Positions 9,374-21,660 of a stretch of 64,000 bases of DNA are shown piece by piece (within the stretch, counting starts at the first letter, position 1; every line of letters starts with the position of its first letter). The notes under the pieces are model-generated. The model was not told the origin of the DNA. It made no database searches and saw nothing but the letters and a program-made list of their open reading frames with translations. Made by a program: the position numbers and the translations under genes. Where the stretch lies: assembly GCA_026008535.1 (NCBI GenBank), contig BRKX01000018.1, forward strand, positions 23,630,088 through 23,694,087, given 5' to 3'. The DNA is from Perilla frutescens (lineage: Eukaryota > Streptophyta > Magnoliopsida > Lamiales > Lamiaceae).

Positions 9374-10333
9374 ATGAGGTATGGAAAAGTTGCATATTCC
9401 AAACCTCAGGATCAGTTCTATGAAGAAGATGAGTTTGATAAATAAGTTCGTAGAGAATCTTCATATAAGAAACTTGTTTAGAGAGAATTTCATGATGAGT
9501 CCTCCAGTAAGGATACTGAAGAGATGATAGAAGAATTCTATGAAGAAGAAAAAGACATAGAAGAAGAAGAACCATAAGCCACATCTTCTGCAAAGAAGAC
9601 CAAAACTCAAAATCTTTCACTTCATGATCTGTTGATGCAAGCAGCAAGCTCCTACAATGTGAATAAGAAAGCTGCAGCGAAGAAGGCAAGAACAAAGTGT
9701 TCGACAGTCAAGAAACCAAAGAAGATTAGAACCCCTTCAGTGAAGAATATCATCACAGCACCTGTTGCCCAAGCCCTTTAGAAAGAAAAGGGTCTTGTTG
9801 TTGATGAGAAAGTTCTACCTGAGGATGTACCTGTACAAGAAGAGGTACATATTGCTGATCTAACTGTTGTAGAAAAGACTACATCAGAGAAGTCTGTATT
9901 TGAGAAGACAGCATCAGAACAACCAGTTACTGTTAAAAGAGGAGATATTTTAGAAGATGATATTCCTCTGAGCACTAGGATAAAGGTTCTAGTTGCTGCA
10001 AAAGGAAAGAAGAAGGTCATCAAACGACCTTTGGTTGCTGATCTAGAAGAGAAAGTTAAAGCACAAAGTTCTTCCTTAGAGTCTGCTGAAAAGACTCTTG
10101 TTCCACCTCAAGAAAATTTATTACCAAGCGCACAATATGAGGTTGATCTGTTTTCTACTGTATCACCTGTGAAGAAGAAGACTCCCAAGAAGAAGTCTTC
10201 TACTGAAGTGTTTAAGATAGTCCTAAGAACTCATATCACAAGAAGCAGAGCATCCACAACACCACCATCCACGGCCCCAACTCAGAAGAAGAGGAAAGCT
10301 ATCACAAGTGATAGCCCATCAAAGAAGGCCTAA
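9374..10333 (+). pseudogene. Lys-rich extra-ORF relic downstream of copia-B pol
   Basis: A single frame runs from ATG 9374 to TAA 10331-10333 (320 codons) and is interrupted only by four nonsense codons at 9443 (TAA), 9479 (TAG), 9575 (TAA) and 9779 (TAG). All four are one C-to-T step from Gln codons. The product is Glu-rich at the start, then highly Lys/Ser/Thr/Pro-rich with nuclear-localisation-like clusters (KKKTPKKKSS, KKRKA). Position and sense match the extra ORF of copia-A, so it is probably the C-terminal part of such a gene in copia-B. No family could be assigned. Confidence 0.6.
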
Positions 10334-10339
10334 TAAATT

Positions 10340-11395
10340 AGTGAATCCTACAAATGTGCAAAATGATAAAATTTAACTGATTAAAATGTAGAGAACAATA
10401 AATAAATATAATCTAGGACTAGAAGAAATAGCATATGTAAACATGCTCCTATTTAAAAATCTAAAACCGTAGAAGGGTAGAGAATAATAGGAGTATTACA
10501 AAGTATAAAAGAAACTACCAACACGGAGACATGAAGATTATTGCTTTGGAGCGGCGAGAAGAGACGGCAAAATGAAAAACCAAAGAGGAAGAAGAAAAAA
10601 AATAAAAATAAAGGATAGAGGACACGCACCTCTAGGCTAGATTGAAGCAAATGAAATTTTATCCCCCAACTAATATAGATGATGATTTATACATATATGA
10701 GTTAATTATATATATGGGGTTGCCGACTCAAGTATTGGAAATTGAGAATTGGGTAAGCTATATATGTATATTTAATCATTATAATATACTTATATCTATA
10801 TACATACACACATCTATATATACATATACTAATTGAGGAATTGTAATGTATATATATATACACACACTTAATTTAATTAATATATTGGGTTAGTAGAGTT
10901 TGGATTGAAGGAAAACCTTATTTGAATAATTATTGAATATGGTATTTACAAATGGATACTCATTAAGTTGAAAAGATGACGAATAAATTCGCATAAAGTT
11001 CAATTGAATACCATTTTTAATGATTCAAGTGGTCATAAGACCTTTAAAAAGAATATGACTCAAGGGTAAAATTAGAAGTTATTTTAGAGTTGCCAAAATC
11101 TTAGAAGAATTTATAAGGTATTTTAAAAGAATGATTTTTGGCTCGGTTTGATCCCCATCACTCAATACACTTCCAAATGATGAACGAAGTATGAGGATAA
11201 ACTCATCATGAAGTGAGGAATTTATTTATGATTTTTAGATGATTTATGAAAGGACTTGGATTTTTGAGCATAGACTCGATTCAAATAAATTAAGTTGTGT
11301 AATCCACAACTCTTAAAATGATTTCCTTATCACAACAGTTACATAGAAAACGGTTTCTAGGAAAAATTAATCTCACTTAGGACCGGGGTGTTACA
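10340..11395 (-). repeat. 3' LTR of a Tekay-like gypsy element (left end unresolved)
   Basis: On the minus strand the LTR starts TGTAACACCCCGG at 11395, directly after a polypurine tract; this is the typical start of Tekay/Del LTRs. It continues leftwards through AT-rich DNA with TA and CA microsatellites (about 10680-10860) and a pyrimidine-rich stretch near 10650-10540 that looks like the R/U5 leader. The left end was not found; about 10340, just after the Lys-rich relic, is the furthest it can reach. Confidence 0.6.
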
Positions 11396-11408
11396 TCCCA
11401 CCCTCCTT
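11396..11408 (-). other. Polypurine tract of the Tekay-like element
   Basis: The minus strand reads AAGGAGGGTGGGA immediately before the LTR start. This is the plus-strand priming site of reverse transcription and marks the inner edge of the 3' LTR. Confidence 0.85.
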
Positions 11409-13506
11409 AAAAAAAAATTTGTCCTCGAAATTTCACATACCTGAAAATAATTCTGGATAGTCTCGTCTCACGGACTCTTCCAATTCCCATGTCGCCTCAC
11501 TGCAATCATGATGATTCCATTATATTAAAACTAATGTTATTTCTTTATTTTTGAAAACTTGGATCTTTCGGTCAAGAATCTCATGCGGTCTTTCCTCGTA
11601 TGTTAAATTAACTTTTAGTATCAACTCACTTTCTTTGACCACATGCAAAGGATCAAACACATATTTACGCAACATCGAGACGTGATACACGTCATGTACG
11701 TCCGACATGCTTGGCAGTAACACTAATTGATAAGCTAATTCACCAATACATTCAAGAATCTCGAATGGCCCAACAAAACGGGGTCTCAGCTTTCCACGCT
11801 TGCCAAATTGAAACACTCATTTAGTCGGAGATACTTTCAAAAACACTTTGTCCCCAACTTGAAATTGTATATCTGTTCGACGATTGTTAGCATAGTCCTT
11901 TTGCCTATCTTGAGCTTCCTTCATTTACATTCAGATTTTGTTAATGAGTCCTACTGTTGTCTGTATGATCTCAAGACCTTAAATTTTACGTTCACCCACT
12001 TCATCCCAGTAAAGTGGTGATCTACAGTTCCATCCATACAATGCATATGGTGCCATCTTGATCATCGATTGATAACTATTGTTGTAGGAAAACTTGACCA
12101 GTGGTAAAACAACTTCCTAGTTGGTGTTCCCATCAAGAACAACTCCTCTCAACATGTCTTCCAGAATCTGAATAGTCCTTTCTGATTGACCATCCGTTTG
12201 AGGATGAAATGCGCTACTAAAATTCAACCTTGTCCCCATAGCCTCTTGCAAACTCTTCCAAAATCTCGATGTAAAACGAGTGTCTCTATCTGAAGTTATT
12301 GATACTGGAATACCATGCAATGGCACTATGTCTCTTATATACAATTGAGCTAATTTTGAAAGTTCCATCGTCATTTTTATCGGAATAAAGTGTGCTGACT
12401 TGGTCAATCGGTCCACGATGACCTAAATTACCATATTCTCTTTCGCAGTCCTCGATAGTCCAACCACGAAGTCCATTATAATATGCTCCCATTTCCATTC
12501 TGGAATTCCTAGAGGTTGCAATAATCCTGACGGTCTTTGATGTACAGCTTTCACTGGCTGGCAGGTCAGGAACTTTTCCACAAACATAGCGATTTCTCTC
12601 TTCATATTGCTGCACTAAAAACTCTCTCTCAAATCTCTATATATCTTGGTACTACCAGGATGAGCTGCGTAAAGGGTCGCATGAGCTTCACTCATGATTT
12701 CTTGTTTCAAAGCCTCATCTCGAGGGACACAAATCCTTCCTCTGAACCTCAAGGCTCCATCATTTGCCTCATTGAAATCATTTTTGCCTTCAGTTTTTTA
12801 CTTTTAATATATTTTCTCTAGATTTTCATCTTCTGACTGAGCCTCCACAATCCTCGGTAGTAAATCAGGCTTAATTGTGATCGTTGCCAACATTATCTCT
12901 GTTGAATGAGGTGGAAGTATAATCTTAATCTTGAAACGTTCTATCCCTCTTGCGAGAGCTTTCTGTTGGGTTAGAAGACATCCCAACATTCCTTGCTTCT
13001 TTTTGCTCAGAGCATCAGCTACCATGTTAGCTTTTCCAGGATGATAGTTAATCGTACAGTCATAATCTTTCACCAATTCTAGCCATCTTCTTTGGATCAT
13101 GTTTAGTTCATTCTGCTCAAAAATGTACTTCAAGCTCTTATGGTCTGTGAAGATATCACATCTCACACCATATAAGTAGTGCCTCCAAATTTTCAAAGCG
13201 TGCACAACGGCAGCCAACTCTAGATCGTGTGTCGGATAATTCAGCTCATAAGGTCTCAATTATCGTGAGGCATAAGACACAACTTTCCCATTTTGCATCA
13301 ACACACATCCTAAACTAAGTTTGGATGCATCAGTGTAAATCACAAAACCTTCTTTTCCTTCTGGTAGAGTCAAGATAGGTGCCGTTGTCAATCTTCTTTT
13401 AAGCTCCTGAAAACTTTTCTCGCATTCTTCTGTCCACTTGAACTCAACTTTCTTTCTTAGGAGTTGTGTCATTGGCCTGGCCAATTTGAAGAAATCTTCG
13501 ACAAAT
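11409..13506 (-). pseudogene. Tekay-like gypsy pol: RNase H, integrase, chromodomain
   Basis: Read on the minus strand: end of RT/start of RNase H at 13506-13260 (FVEDFFKLARPMTQLLRKK, YTDASKLSLGCVLMQ), RNase H at 13259-12804 (DLELAAVVHALKIWRHYLYG, DHKSLKYIF, HPGKANMVADALS), zinc-binding and integrase core at about 12620-12117 (WEHIIMDFVVGLS, VDRLTKSAHFIPI, SDRDTRFTSRFW, HPQTDGQSERT), and the GPF/chromodomain part at 11816-11440. Stops at 13259, 12420 and 11519 and a frame shift near 12600 inactivate it, and the first Cys of the zinc-binding CxxC is Phe. RT and gag are missing to the right because another element begins at 13507. Confidence 0.9.
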
Positions 13507-14848
13507 TGATGCACTTATTTTTATGCACAATTCTGCAACTAACACAGGACAATGCAATATAATAGTGAATCGAGTATCGTATCCTCAGGGGCTGTAAATA
13601 TGACCACACCGAGTACTAAGCTAACACATTTCTATTATCCAGGCTACCTAAATTTTACTTGGGTTTACTACAACTAGACACAAATCAAATTGGAACAATA
13701 AAAGAACAATTAAACGAATTATTCAAAGCAAATTAACAAATTCAACCAATTAATAAAGATTAATCCTATGGAGTGCAATTCACATGCATCATCTATGTAT
13801 TAATCTGATTCTAATTCTTCCCATTTTTAATCTGATAACTAGTGGAGAAATCAGAAAAGCTACTACCTATCTCCGCCAGGTCTCAAGGTAGTTGTTGATT
13901 AATAAATCTCCTATCACTTTCGTCTCTAGGTAAATTTAATAACTCCTTAAAACATCAGATGTTATCTCCTATAGATTCATGACGAATGTGTAATAAACTG
14001 TTCAATTAATCCGTTGGTTAATTATCTCCGCCAGGTCTCAAATTCACCAACTATACATGCAATCAATCATGGCCAGTAATCGAAGCATACAATAAAACAT
14101 TTGAACATTCAAACACAATAATCAGACGGGAAGAATAACATAATTAGATTAATAACATAGAATCCACATGTGCGCAAATCCTAGAATTAATATGCGTTTA
14201 GCCGCTCATGGCAAAATAGAAATGTAAAGAAAATACTGTATTGATTACACAGCTCATAGTAGAAATTGAAATAAAAATCATAAACAACTTATGCCGGGTG
14301 ATTAGTCTTCGTTCTTCACTTTCTCCTCTGTCACAGTACTCTTCTGCTTCAATAATAGAGTAAAAAGTGTCCCAAAATTCGTCCAAAGAGAAGCCTTAAA
14401 TAGTTGGGGAAACACAGAGTCCAACAAGGAAAAAAACACCAATTTTCAGAACAAGGCGGCACGGTCCATGCCGTGCAACCAATCTCACATCGGGTTACGG
14501 CATGGGGCACGGTCCGTGACATGTAGCGGCATGGGTTGTGCCATCACTACCGAGACTTTGGTCGCTCAATGCTTCATGGCACGGTCCATGCCATCTTCCT
14601 CTCTTCAAAGCAATGCCTTTTTGACCCGTGTTCACCTTCCCGGTCTCGACTCATGTACTTCTTCTACTCGGTAACCATGTACACTTCAAAACACGTCCAA
14701 ACTAGGCAGTTTTCCTGTCAAAACTTCATAAACCCATGATTGTACCAACACAACACAAATCTTTTCAAAACAGTCACAAACACATGCATTCGACTCCAAA
14801 AATATGTAGTAAGCACATCCGAAATGCACGCAAACCCCGAGTTTATCA
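13507..14848 (-). repeat. 3' LTR of an Athila-like gypsy element (1342 bp)
   Basis: On the minus strand it begins TGATAAACTCGGGG at 14848, right after a polypurine tract, and ends GTGCATCA at 13507, abutting the interrupted Tekay RNase H. A TATA-like CTATTTAAGG lies near 14402-14393 on the minus strand. U5 carries the retroelement motif GATACGATACTCGATTC (minus, near 13585). Length and layout resemble the solo LTR at 23798-25172. Within it, 14458-14592 is a GC-rich block with two copies of GGCACGGTCCATGCC. Confidence 0.75.
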
Positions 14849-14862
14849 ACTCCCCCAAACTT
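14849..14862 (-). other. Polypurine tract of the Athila-like element
   Basis: The minus strand reads AAGTTTGGGGGAGT just before the LTR start, the standard plus-strand primer tract of this type of plant gypsy element. Confidence 0.75.
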
Positions 14863-16400
14863 ACTCATTGTTCGTCCACGAACAATAAAATGAAAGGATT
14901 AAACTTAAGCACAGAGAGGATGTTTTGACAGTTTCATTGCCTCAGACACCACAAACATCAATCATCCAAATCAAGTATATAATGAACAAAAATATTCTCG
15001 CACAACACGACTACTAACTTGTCTTTAGCCTTGAACCAATGATCTCACCGGGTTCGTGTATCACTCACTCTCAAGTGTTTAGGATAGAAAAATATAAGCA
15101 CTCAAAACTGGATCAATTGAAAAATTAACCATAAGCTTGCCCATTATCTTATCTCGCCTTTACATACAATGAAATGTGGAATTAGGATCAAAAAGGACTT
15201 TATAATTTGGTTGTAATGTAGGCTTTTGGACAAGGTATGGAAATATATAGGCCAAGTGACTAAATCGGACTTATTGAGTTAATTACTCTCAATACTTCCT
15301 CACTAATACTCAACCCCAATACCAGCCGAGTAAAACTAGATTTTGTCTAGTTCTCTTCCTCCTTTTCCAACACCATAAATCAAAAGCATCACCAAATTAT
15401 GAATATGACCACTTAGATATTCTTTTTTTCTTTTGTTTTCTCTCTTTTCTCATTTTTGTGTTTTTCTTTTTTCTAAGTGCCATATGAATATTCCAACTCC
15501 ATAACCCTTTTCACAATTACACTTCATCATTTTATTATCCCTCCCCAAGTTCCACCAAATCAATTCATCCCTCTTATAATTGTTCTACCCACCGAACAAG
15601 TCCGAGTCAAAAGAAACATATTGGCAAACAAGATTGAATTAAGTTGGCTAACAAAGAAACGGCTATAAAGCTCAACGGGGCTCACAATGGCAATTTAAAG
15701 TGTTTTGGCCAAAAGTACACAAGATAAGAAGAGGGCTAACAAAAAATGGCCTTAAATCATCTCAAAATTCCACAACACTCTGTTAAACTTGAGCAGACAA
15801 GAGGCAAGTTCTAGACACTCAACAATAACCCAACATTCACACACAAGAAAATGATAATAAGGCTCAAATTCTCGCAAGTCAGTCACAGGTCAAGACAACC
15901 AAGCAATTCGTTCGCAATTGTACCTATCATGCTCATAGTAAACTCAATAAAGACAATCAATTTCAACAATCCTCGAATTCATCATTGGCAACCATCATTC
16001 ATCACAGTACATAGAATGGGATCAACCAATTCCAACACACACCCGACAACAGACTAGACAGCGATAAACGTGCACTACAACCTAAACCACTAACTAATGC
16101 AAATGAACTATCTAAATAAAAAAAGCGATTAAAGAAAATTCTTAGAATAGGGATTCAAACAATAACGTCCATCCACCCCCAAAAATTATACTCGAAAGAG
16201 CATAAGTTTGAAGAAATGGATGGGAAGACTTTGAATTGCTAACCTCAACAGAAATCACGGTGGAGGCGGGTTCGGGAGAAACTGCAACCCCCACTGCTGC
16301 ATCATTTGTAGCATTGTAGCTACATTCACATCGATGGCTCCAATACGCGTGTTCATGTGAATGAACACATAGTATTATCAATTTTTCTAGCATGTATAAT
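14863..16400 (-). other. 3' internal non-coding region of the Athila-like element (truncated)
   Basis: This follows the polypurine tract and contains the perfect inverted repeat TTGTTCGT/ACGAACAA at 14869-14886, pyrimidine runs near 15420-15475, and no credible gene. No gag, pol or 5' LTR was found to the right, so the element is truncated; the right edge is approximate. Confidence 0.45.
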
Positions 16401-16917
16401 TAATATTTTACATCAATTAAGATCAATTGATGTTGGATCGAGTATGTAGTTCGCACTCGGATCATTTTGGATCCTTAATAAACTAAAATGTATAGATATT
16501 AATTAATTGCAAGGGCTATTATTTATGTTGCTATTCTTTTGCCTTTTTTTTCGCTAGCTTTTATTAGTTGTTAAAAAAAATGAAAGGGACTATGATTTTA
16601 TGGTTTTTTGTTTAGCATTTCTCATTGAGTTAGTTATATGAAAATGGATGGAGACTGTAGTATAAGGCTACAATAGGATTTTAGGTGTTTGGAGATTAAA
16701 GGATAAACAAGTCTTATTATATTTGTTTTTATATTTTATAAATTATTGAGTTATAACTTTATAAAGAGTAAAATAAGGTTGATTAGAATTTCCCGGTATA
16801 TAGAATCACCCACAAACGATTCGTCTTGTTGAATAAAATCTCTCTTTTAGAGATCAAAATGGCACCTTGAATCTTTGGGCCATTTAATAGTACAGACATA
16901 GCGTGGGCTTCTCCACA

Positions 16918-16921
16918 AAAA

Positions 16922-16968
<47 letters not shown>

Positions 16969-16996
16969 TAATAATTTAATTATTATTATTATTGAT
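16918..16996. repeat. (AAAT)n-(AAT)n microsatellite with hairpin potential
   Basis: AAAT units (about 16918-16954) run into AAT units (to about 16974), followed by TTTAA and ATT units. The AAT and ATT blocks are inverted and could form a hairpin. Confidence 0.9.
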
Positions 16997-17826
16997 GAAA
17001 AACAGGAAAAGATGAGAGCTTGCTTTAAAATTTCAATCCATATCCATTTTTCACTCAGTGTAGTTTTATATTTAAATAATATAAAAACATTACTTGAATG
17101 TACTATTTTTCTCTATAACGTTCATGACTTTTGAACTTCGAATCCTAAAAAAGTATTAATTTAAAATCCCAACACTATAAAGCCCCACCTCTCTAATCTG
17201 TTTTCTTATTGAGTAGGCTAAGTATCAACTGATTCAACTCTATTAATAATTTATCTATGTATCCCACTATATCTAAAAGTAAAATAGTGTGAGGTTTTAT
17301 TTTTCGGTCATAACTATCTTACTTATTAAAATTAATATTGAAAATCAATACCAACTTAATAATATAAAAAAATAATATATAACAAAAGATCATCACGGAA
17401 ATTAATCCCCCAAGGTAGTGAATCCATTAATAGTGTTTTACAGGAATTAAGAATCATCATTAATATATAACAAGATTAAGGTAATCGGTTACTTTCAATC
17501 AATAGTGTATTACGTAAATTTCAATAATTTCTATAAACAATGTAAAAAAAGCCAATTAGTTATGACGTGAGTAGGATTCATTAGAATGCAAATTAAGATT
17601 GACTATGGAATTAATCTACCAATTTATTATATGATCAATGCAAACTATACAATATACACATTAATTATGTAATTAATATAGATTATGTTATTCTATTTAG
17701 ATTATATATTAATCTATTATGATGCATGTCTATACTATACTTAAAAGCGGAATAATCTATATAAATAGTAACAACACTTTTTCCCCACCCACATGACATT
17801 TCATATTGTAGAAATTAATAATATGA

Positions 17827-17990
17827 ATGTCAATAATTCTTTATGTAATTTAATAATTAATCTACTCATAAATTTTCGCAATTTCGTAAAATCATTACCT
17901 TATATAAAATGTCAAAAATTCATTATATAATTTAATAACTAACATGCATGCTCATAAATTTTCACAATTTTCCTAAATTCATTACCCTAA
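17827..17990. repeat. Imperfect 82-bp tandem duplication
   Basis: Two copies beginning at 17827 (ATGTCAATAATTC) and 17909 (ATGTCAAAAATTC) share TAATTTAATAA, CTCATAAATTTTC and the ending ATTACC. Confidence 0.65.
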
Positions 17991-18890
17991 AATCTGGCTA
18001 CACTACCAAAATAAATATGGCAATACTAACATTCTTCTAAAATTTTAGTCACCAGTTATATGAATACAGATAGATAGCATTATATATATAAGTTTAGTAT
18101 GTTTACTGTAAATTAATTAGAATAGATTCAGACATAATAGTATCTTAAAAATAATTATTTAATTCATGCCAATTGAATTGGTAATTATTCAAGCTAATTT
18201 AGCGACATTAATTCAAGCTAATTTGAATTGGTGTCCCTTTTGCGAGGGGTTGGCAATTAGATATGGTAATACATAATAACAACTCATACAACTATGGTAA
18301 TCACCGTTTACTTATATATGTCAATATTAATTACATGTGTTTTCGATACAGTAATTTTAATTTTAAATGGAAGACTATAATTTTCTTTTTTAGACTCACG
18401 AATATATCAATATTAATAATCTTTATCATGTAAATATTTATCTTATTATATATATCATCAATTAACTTAATTAATTGAGAAAAGCAATAAAAGCAATGAT
18501 CGGCCGATTAGTATTAATTTTTATATTATGAACCTTATTAACCCACAAATTACGCTAATCTTATTACAATAATTATGATAATTAATAATATCATTTTAAG
18601 CTATAGTCTAGAGCTAAGCCTACAAATTGTTTGTAGGGTCAAGATAAAAAAAAACACCCATCAAAATATTTTCTGGAGAATAATTGCAGTGGGCTTTGAA
18701 ATTTAGAAAATCATAGAAAAATTGAATGCAGTCAAGGTAAAGGAAGCTCAAGTGCTTATATATTATATTTTCAATTACTTTTTTTCTGATTTATTTGTTG
18801 GGGATATGAATATAACATGTTTGTAATTTATTTCATCATTGATATTTGACTTTTTATTCAAGTATTTTAGTGTAAAATTCATAAAGTATT

Positions 18891-19427
18891 TGTAGAGGCC
18901 TCATTTCTGAAAAGGCCCAAAACTCAGGCCCACATTCGTCCGAGGTCGAGAGGTCGACGGTTCGATAGTCGAAGTCAAGGGGTCAAAGGCCTAAAGAAGA
19001 AGTTGAGGTCAGGCGTGATTTAAATTGGGCGGCCGGGTCAAAGCCCGTTGCGGATAAGAAGAAGAATCATTCAAAAAAATCCTGAAAGAGATAAGAGATA
19101 TCCCCAGAATATCAGAAAGGGGATTGAGGGCTCTCTGTAAATATCATTTAATGAAGTCTTGCCGAACACACAGAAGAAAACAGGAGAACTATACTCTGAA
19201 ATTACATAGCATAAACTGGATTCGACTCATCAACATTATTATTCTGTTTTTTTTTACTTTCTTCAGTTCGCCCATTTTTCTATTTTAGATTCTGACTTGA
19301 GCGTCGGAGTCCGTTCGATCGTCAACCCCCTGACGGTCCCTCAGCTGAACGTGTTTTATTTTTTGTCTTGTAGGTCACCGGAGCCTGAATCCAACGTATG
19401 ATTAATTGTAGAATTTTGACCTCTACA
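18891..19427 (+). repeat. 5' LTR of Tat-1 (537 bp)
   Basis: Starts TGTAGAGGCC and ends CCTCTACA. The position matching the 3' LTR TATA box reads CTCTGTAAATATC, so the TATA box of the promoter-bearing LTR is damaged. The motif CTGACTTGAGCGTCGGAGT lies at 19292-19310 in the presumed R/U5 part. Confidence 0.93.
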
Positions 19428-19450
19428 ATTTGAAGCCCATTATGGGGCTT
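19428..19450 (+). promoter_or_regulatory. Decayed primer-binding site of Tat-1
   Basis: The sequence after the LTR, TTTGAAGCCCATTATGGGG, aligns with the TTAGCGCCCACCGCGGGG of Tat-2 and with the TGGCGCCC type of primer site. Most changes are at CpG positions, consistent with methylation-driven decay. Confidence 0.6.
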
Positions 19451-19467
19451 CGATCAACCAATTCAAG

Positions 19468-20590
19468 ATGAGTAATGATAGCCGAAAGGATGAAGTGACG
19501 GCCACCCCTTCACCAGAGGGCGATGGTGACCGATAAAAGACTGCCCGAGTATAGCCTCTGCATATCACCATCTGAAGCAGTTCATGCACTCAAAGGACTT
19601 GGAGAGAACGTAAAATGACCAACAAAGATAAAGACGCCGGATAATGAATGCGACAGGAGAAAGTTCTGCGAGTTCCACAACGATCATGGCCATAAGACAG
19701 ACGAATGCATAGTTGTCAAACTCAAAGTTGCTGAGCTCTTGAAGTAAAGGCACCTGACGACCTCCTAACTGCCAAAGTAAAAGAAAACTAGTCACGAAGG
19801 GAAAATCAAAAAGAAATGCAGCCACCCGAACTCCCAAGAATTGACCATACTTTGAACTGCATAACCGGAGGTTCGGAAGTAAGCGGAATTCACAGTCCTC
19901 AGTGAAGAGACACTACCGTTTGATCAAATATAGTGGAAACATCCTTGAGAAGTGAAGCAAGATGACCTCGTCACTCTTAGCTTCACCAGCAGAGAAGCAT
20001 CCGAACTCTCACACCCACACCACGATGCACTAGTCATTTCTATATTAATTTCCAACAGTTTGATTAAGCGAACTCTCATCAACAATGGGAGCTCTTCTAA
20101 CATGATCTTTTTCAGCACCTTTAAAGGAATGCAGGTAAAAGAAGCCGATATCGTCAAGAGGTCAACCACGTTGATCGGCTTCAGCGGGGAACACAAAGCC
20201 ACAATGGGAGAAATTATACTCCCCACCTATATCGAGGGGGTGAATATCTTCACCAAATTCCAAATAATTGATGCCTCCTCAGCTTATGACGTCATAATGG
20301 AGAGACCTTGGATCCACGAACTCTAAGCAGTACCATCAACATATCACTAGCTCATAAAGTTCCCTACTTTCTGGAAAGTTTGCGAAATCCGAGGAGAGCA
20401 AATCACGGCACAAGAATGCTATGTCTCCACTTTCAAACAGAAGGGAGCAATGGCAATCAATCAGATTGAAGCTAAGTCACCTTCAACCGACATCGAAAAC
20501 TGCATCTATGAAGAACCGGAAGTTGAAGACCTCGATAAAGTACAAATACACCCTAAATTTCCCAATCATAAGGTGCCAATAGGGTCGAGG
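19468..20590 (+). pseudogene. Tat-1 gag (internally deleted) and protease
   Basis: The start ATG is at 19468. After a short N-terminal remnant, most of gag is missing compared with Tat-2. The frame then resumes near 19570 with the gag C-terminus, including a zinc-knuckle-like FCEFHNDHGHKTDEC. The protease region 19952-20326 is open for 124 codons (VISILISNSLIKRTL, IDASSAYDVIMERPWIHEL). The active-site triad is read as NNGSS: codon AAC at 20081-20083 replaces the catalytic Asp seen as DNGSS in Tat-2. This G-to-A change alone would abolish protease activity. Confidence 0.88.
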
Positions 20591-21618
20591 TTGACTGTGA
20601 AGATATGAGAACGACTGATAAGATTCCTCACCGAGCATCACGACTGTTTCGCATGGCCATTCAAAGACATGATAGGTACCAACCTTTTCGTTATAATGCA
20701 TAAATTGCAGGTCGACGCAGACAAGACCCTCATGAGGCAAAAAAGATGAAAATTCACCCCTGAGTGAAACAAGATCGTAGATGAAGAAGTCAATAAGTTG
20801 CTCAAGCACAGACACATAAGGGAAGTGCAATACCCCGAATGGCTAGCCAATGTCGTGGTGGTGAAGAAAAAGAATGAGAAGAATAGACTCTGCATAGATT
20901 TGATCGACCTCAACCAAGCCTGTCTCAAGGATTCGTTCCCCTTACCTCACATAGATGCGTTAGTCAACGCAACAGCAAGGCACGAGTTGATGAGTTTCAT
21001 GGATGCCTTCTCCGGATACGACCAAAGACTTATGTATCCAGAAGACCAAGAGAAGACTGCATTCGTCACTCACCGAGGTATGTTTTGTTATAAAGTGATG
21101 CCTTTCGAGCTAAAAAATGCAGGTGCAACATACCAAAGGCTGGTGAACCAAATGTTCGAGGAACCCATAGGTGACACCATGGAGGTATATATCAACGACA
21201 TGCTCGTGAAGTCACCCAGAGCTCAGGATCATGTTGACCACTTCCGTCGAACCTTCAAGGTCCTACGCCGCTATAACATGAAGCTGAACCCCACAAAATG
21301 TGCATTCGGAGTAACCTAAAGAAAGTTCCTAGGATACCTTGTCACGAAGAGGGTATAGAAGCCGATCCCAGACAGATCAAAGCCGTCAGAAATATCCAAC
21401 AACCTTGGAATATCAAGGAGGACCATAAGTTAACCGGACAGCTTGCGGCCCTCAGCCGCTTTATCTCAAAATATTCAGAAAAAAGCCACGTTTTTCAAGA
21501 CACTACGCAAGAACAAGAACTTCGAGTGGATAGCTGAATGCTCGAAGGCCTTAGAGGATTTAAAAGAATATCTGGCGAGCCCTCCTTTACTATCGAATCC
21601 CCACAACGGAGAGATACT

Positions 21619-21660
<42 letters not shown>

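Larger units (their letters stand above)
16401..18885. other. AT-rich intergenic DNA
   Basis: No coding frame or element ends could be supported. It holds a compound microsatellite at 16918-16996 and an imperfect 82-bp tandem duplication at 17827-17990. Confidence 0.5.

Noticed and set aside
13801..14060. Possible tRNA or structured RNA in the repeated TATCTCCGCCAGGTCTCAA words
   Set aside because: The two copies are part of the LTR U5/leader and do not fold as a tRNA by eye.
14198..14386. Short minus-strand frame starting MDEFWDTF
   Set aside because: It lies in the LTR leader just downstream of the TATA-like box; no homology pattern and too short.
16142..16393. 83-codon minus-strand frame
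   Set aside because: No recognisable domain, in the non-coding 3' region of an LTR element; length is compatible with chance.
17729..17760. Helitron-like 5' end (TCTATACTATACTTAAAAGC)
   Set aside because: The preceding base is G rather than A, and no hairpin plus CTRR 3' end was found downstream.
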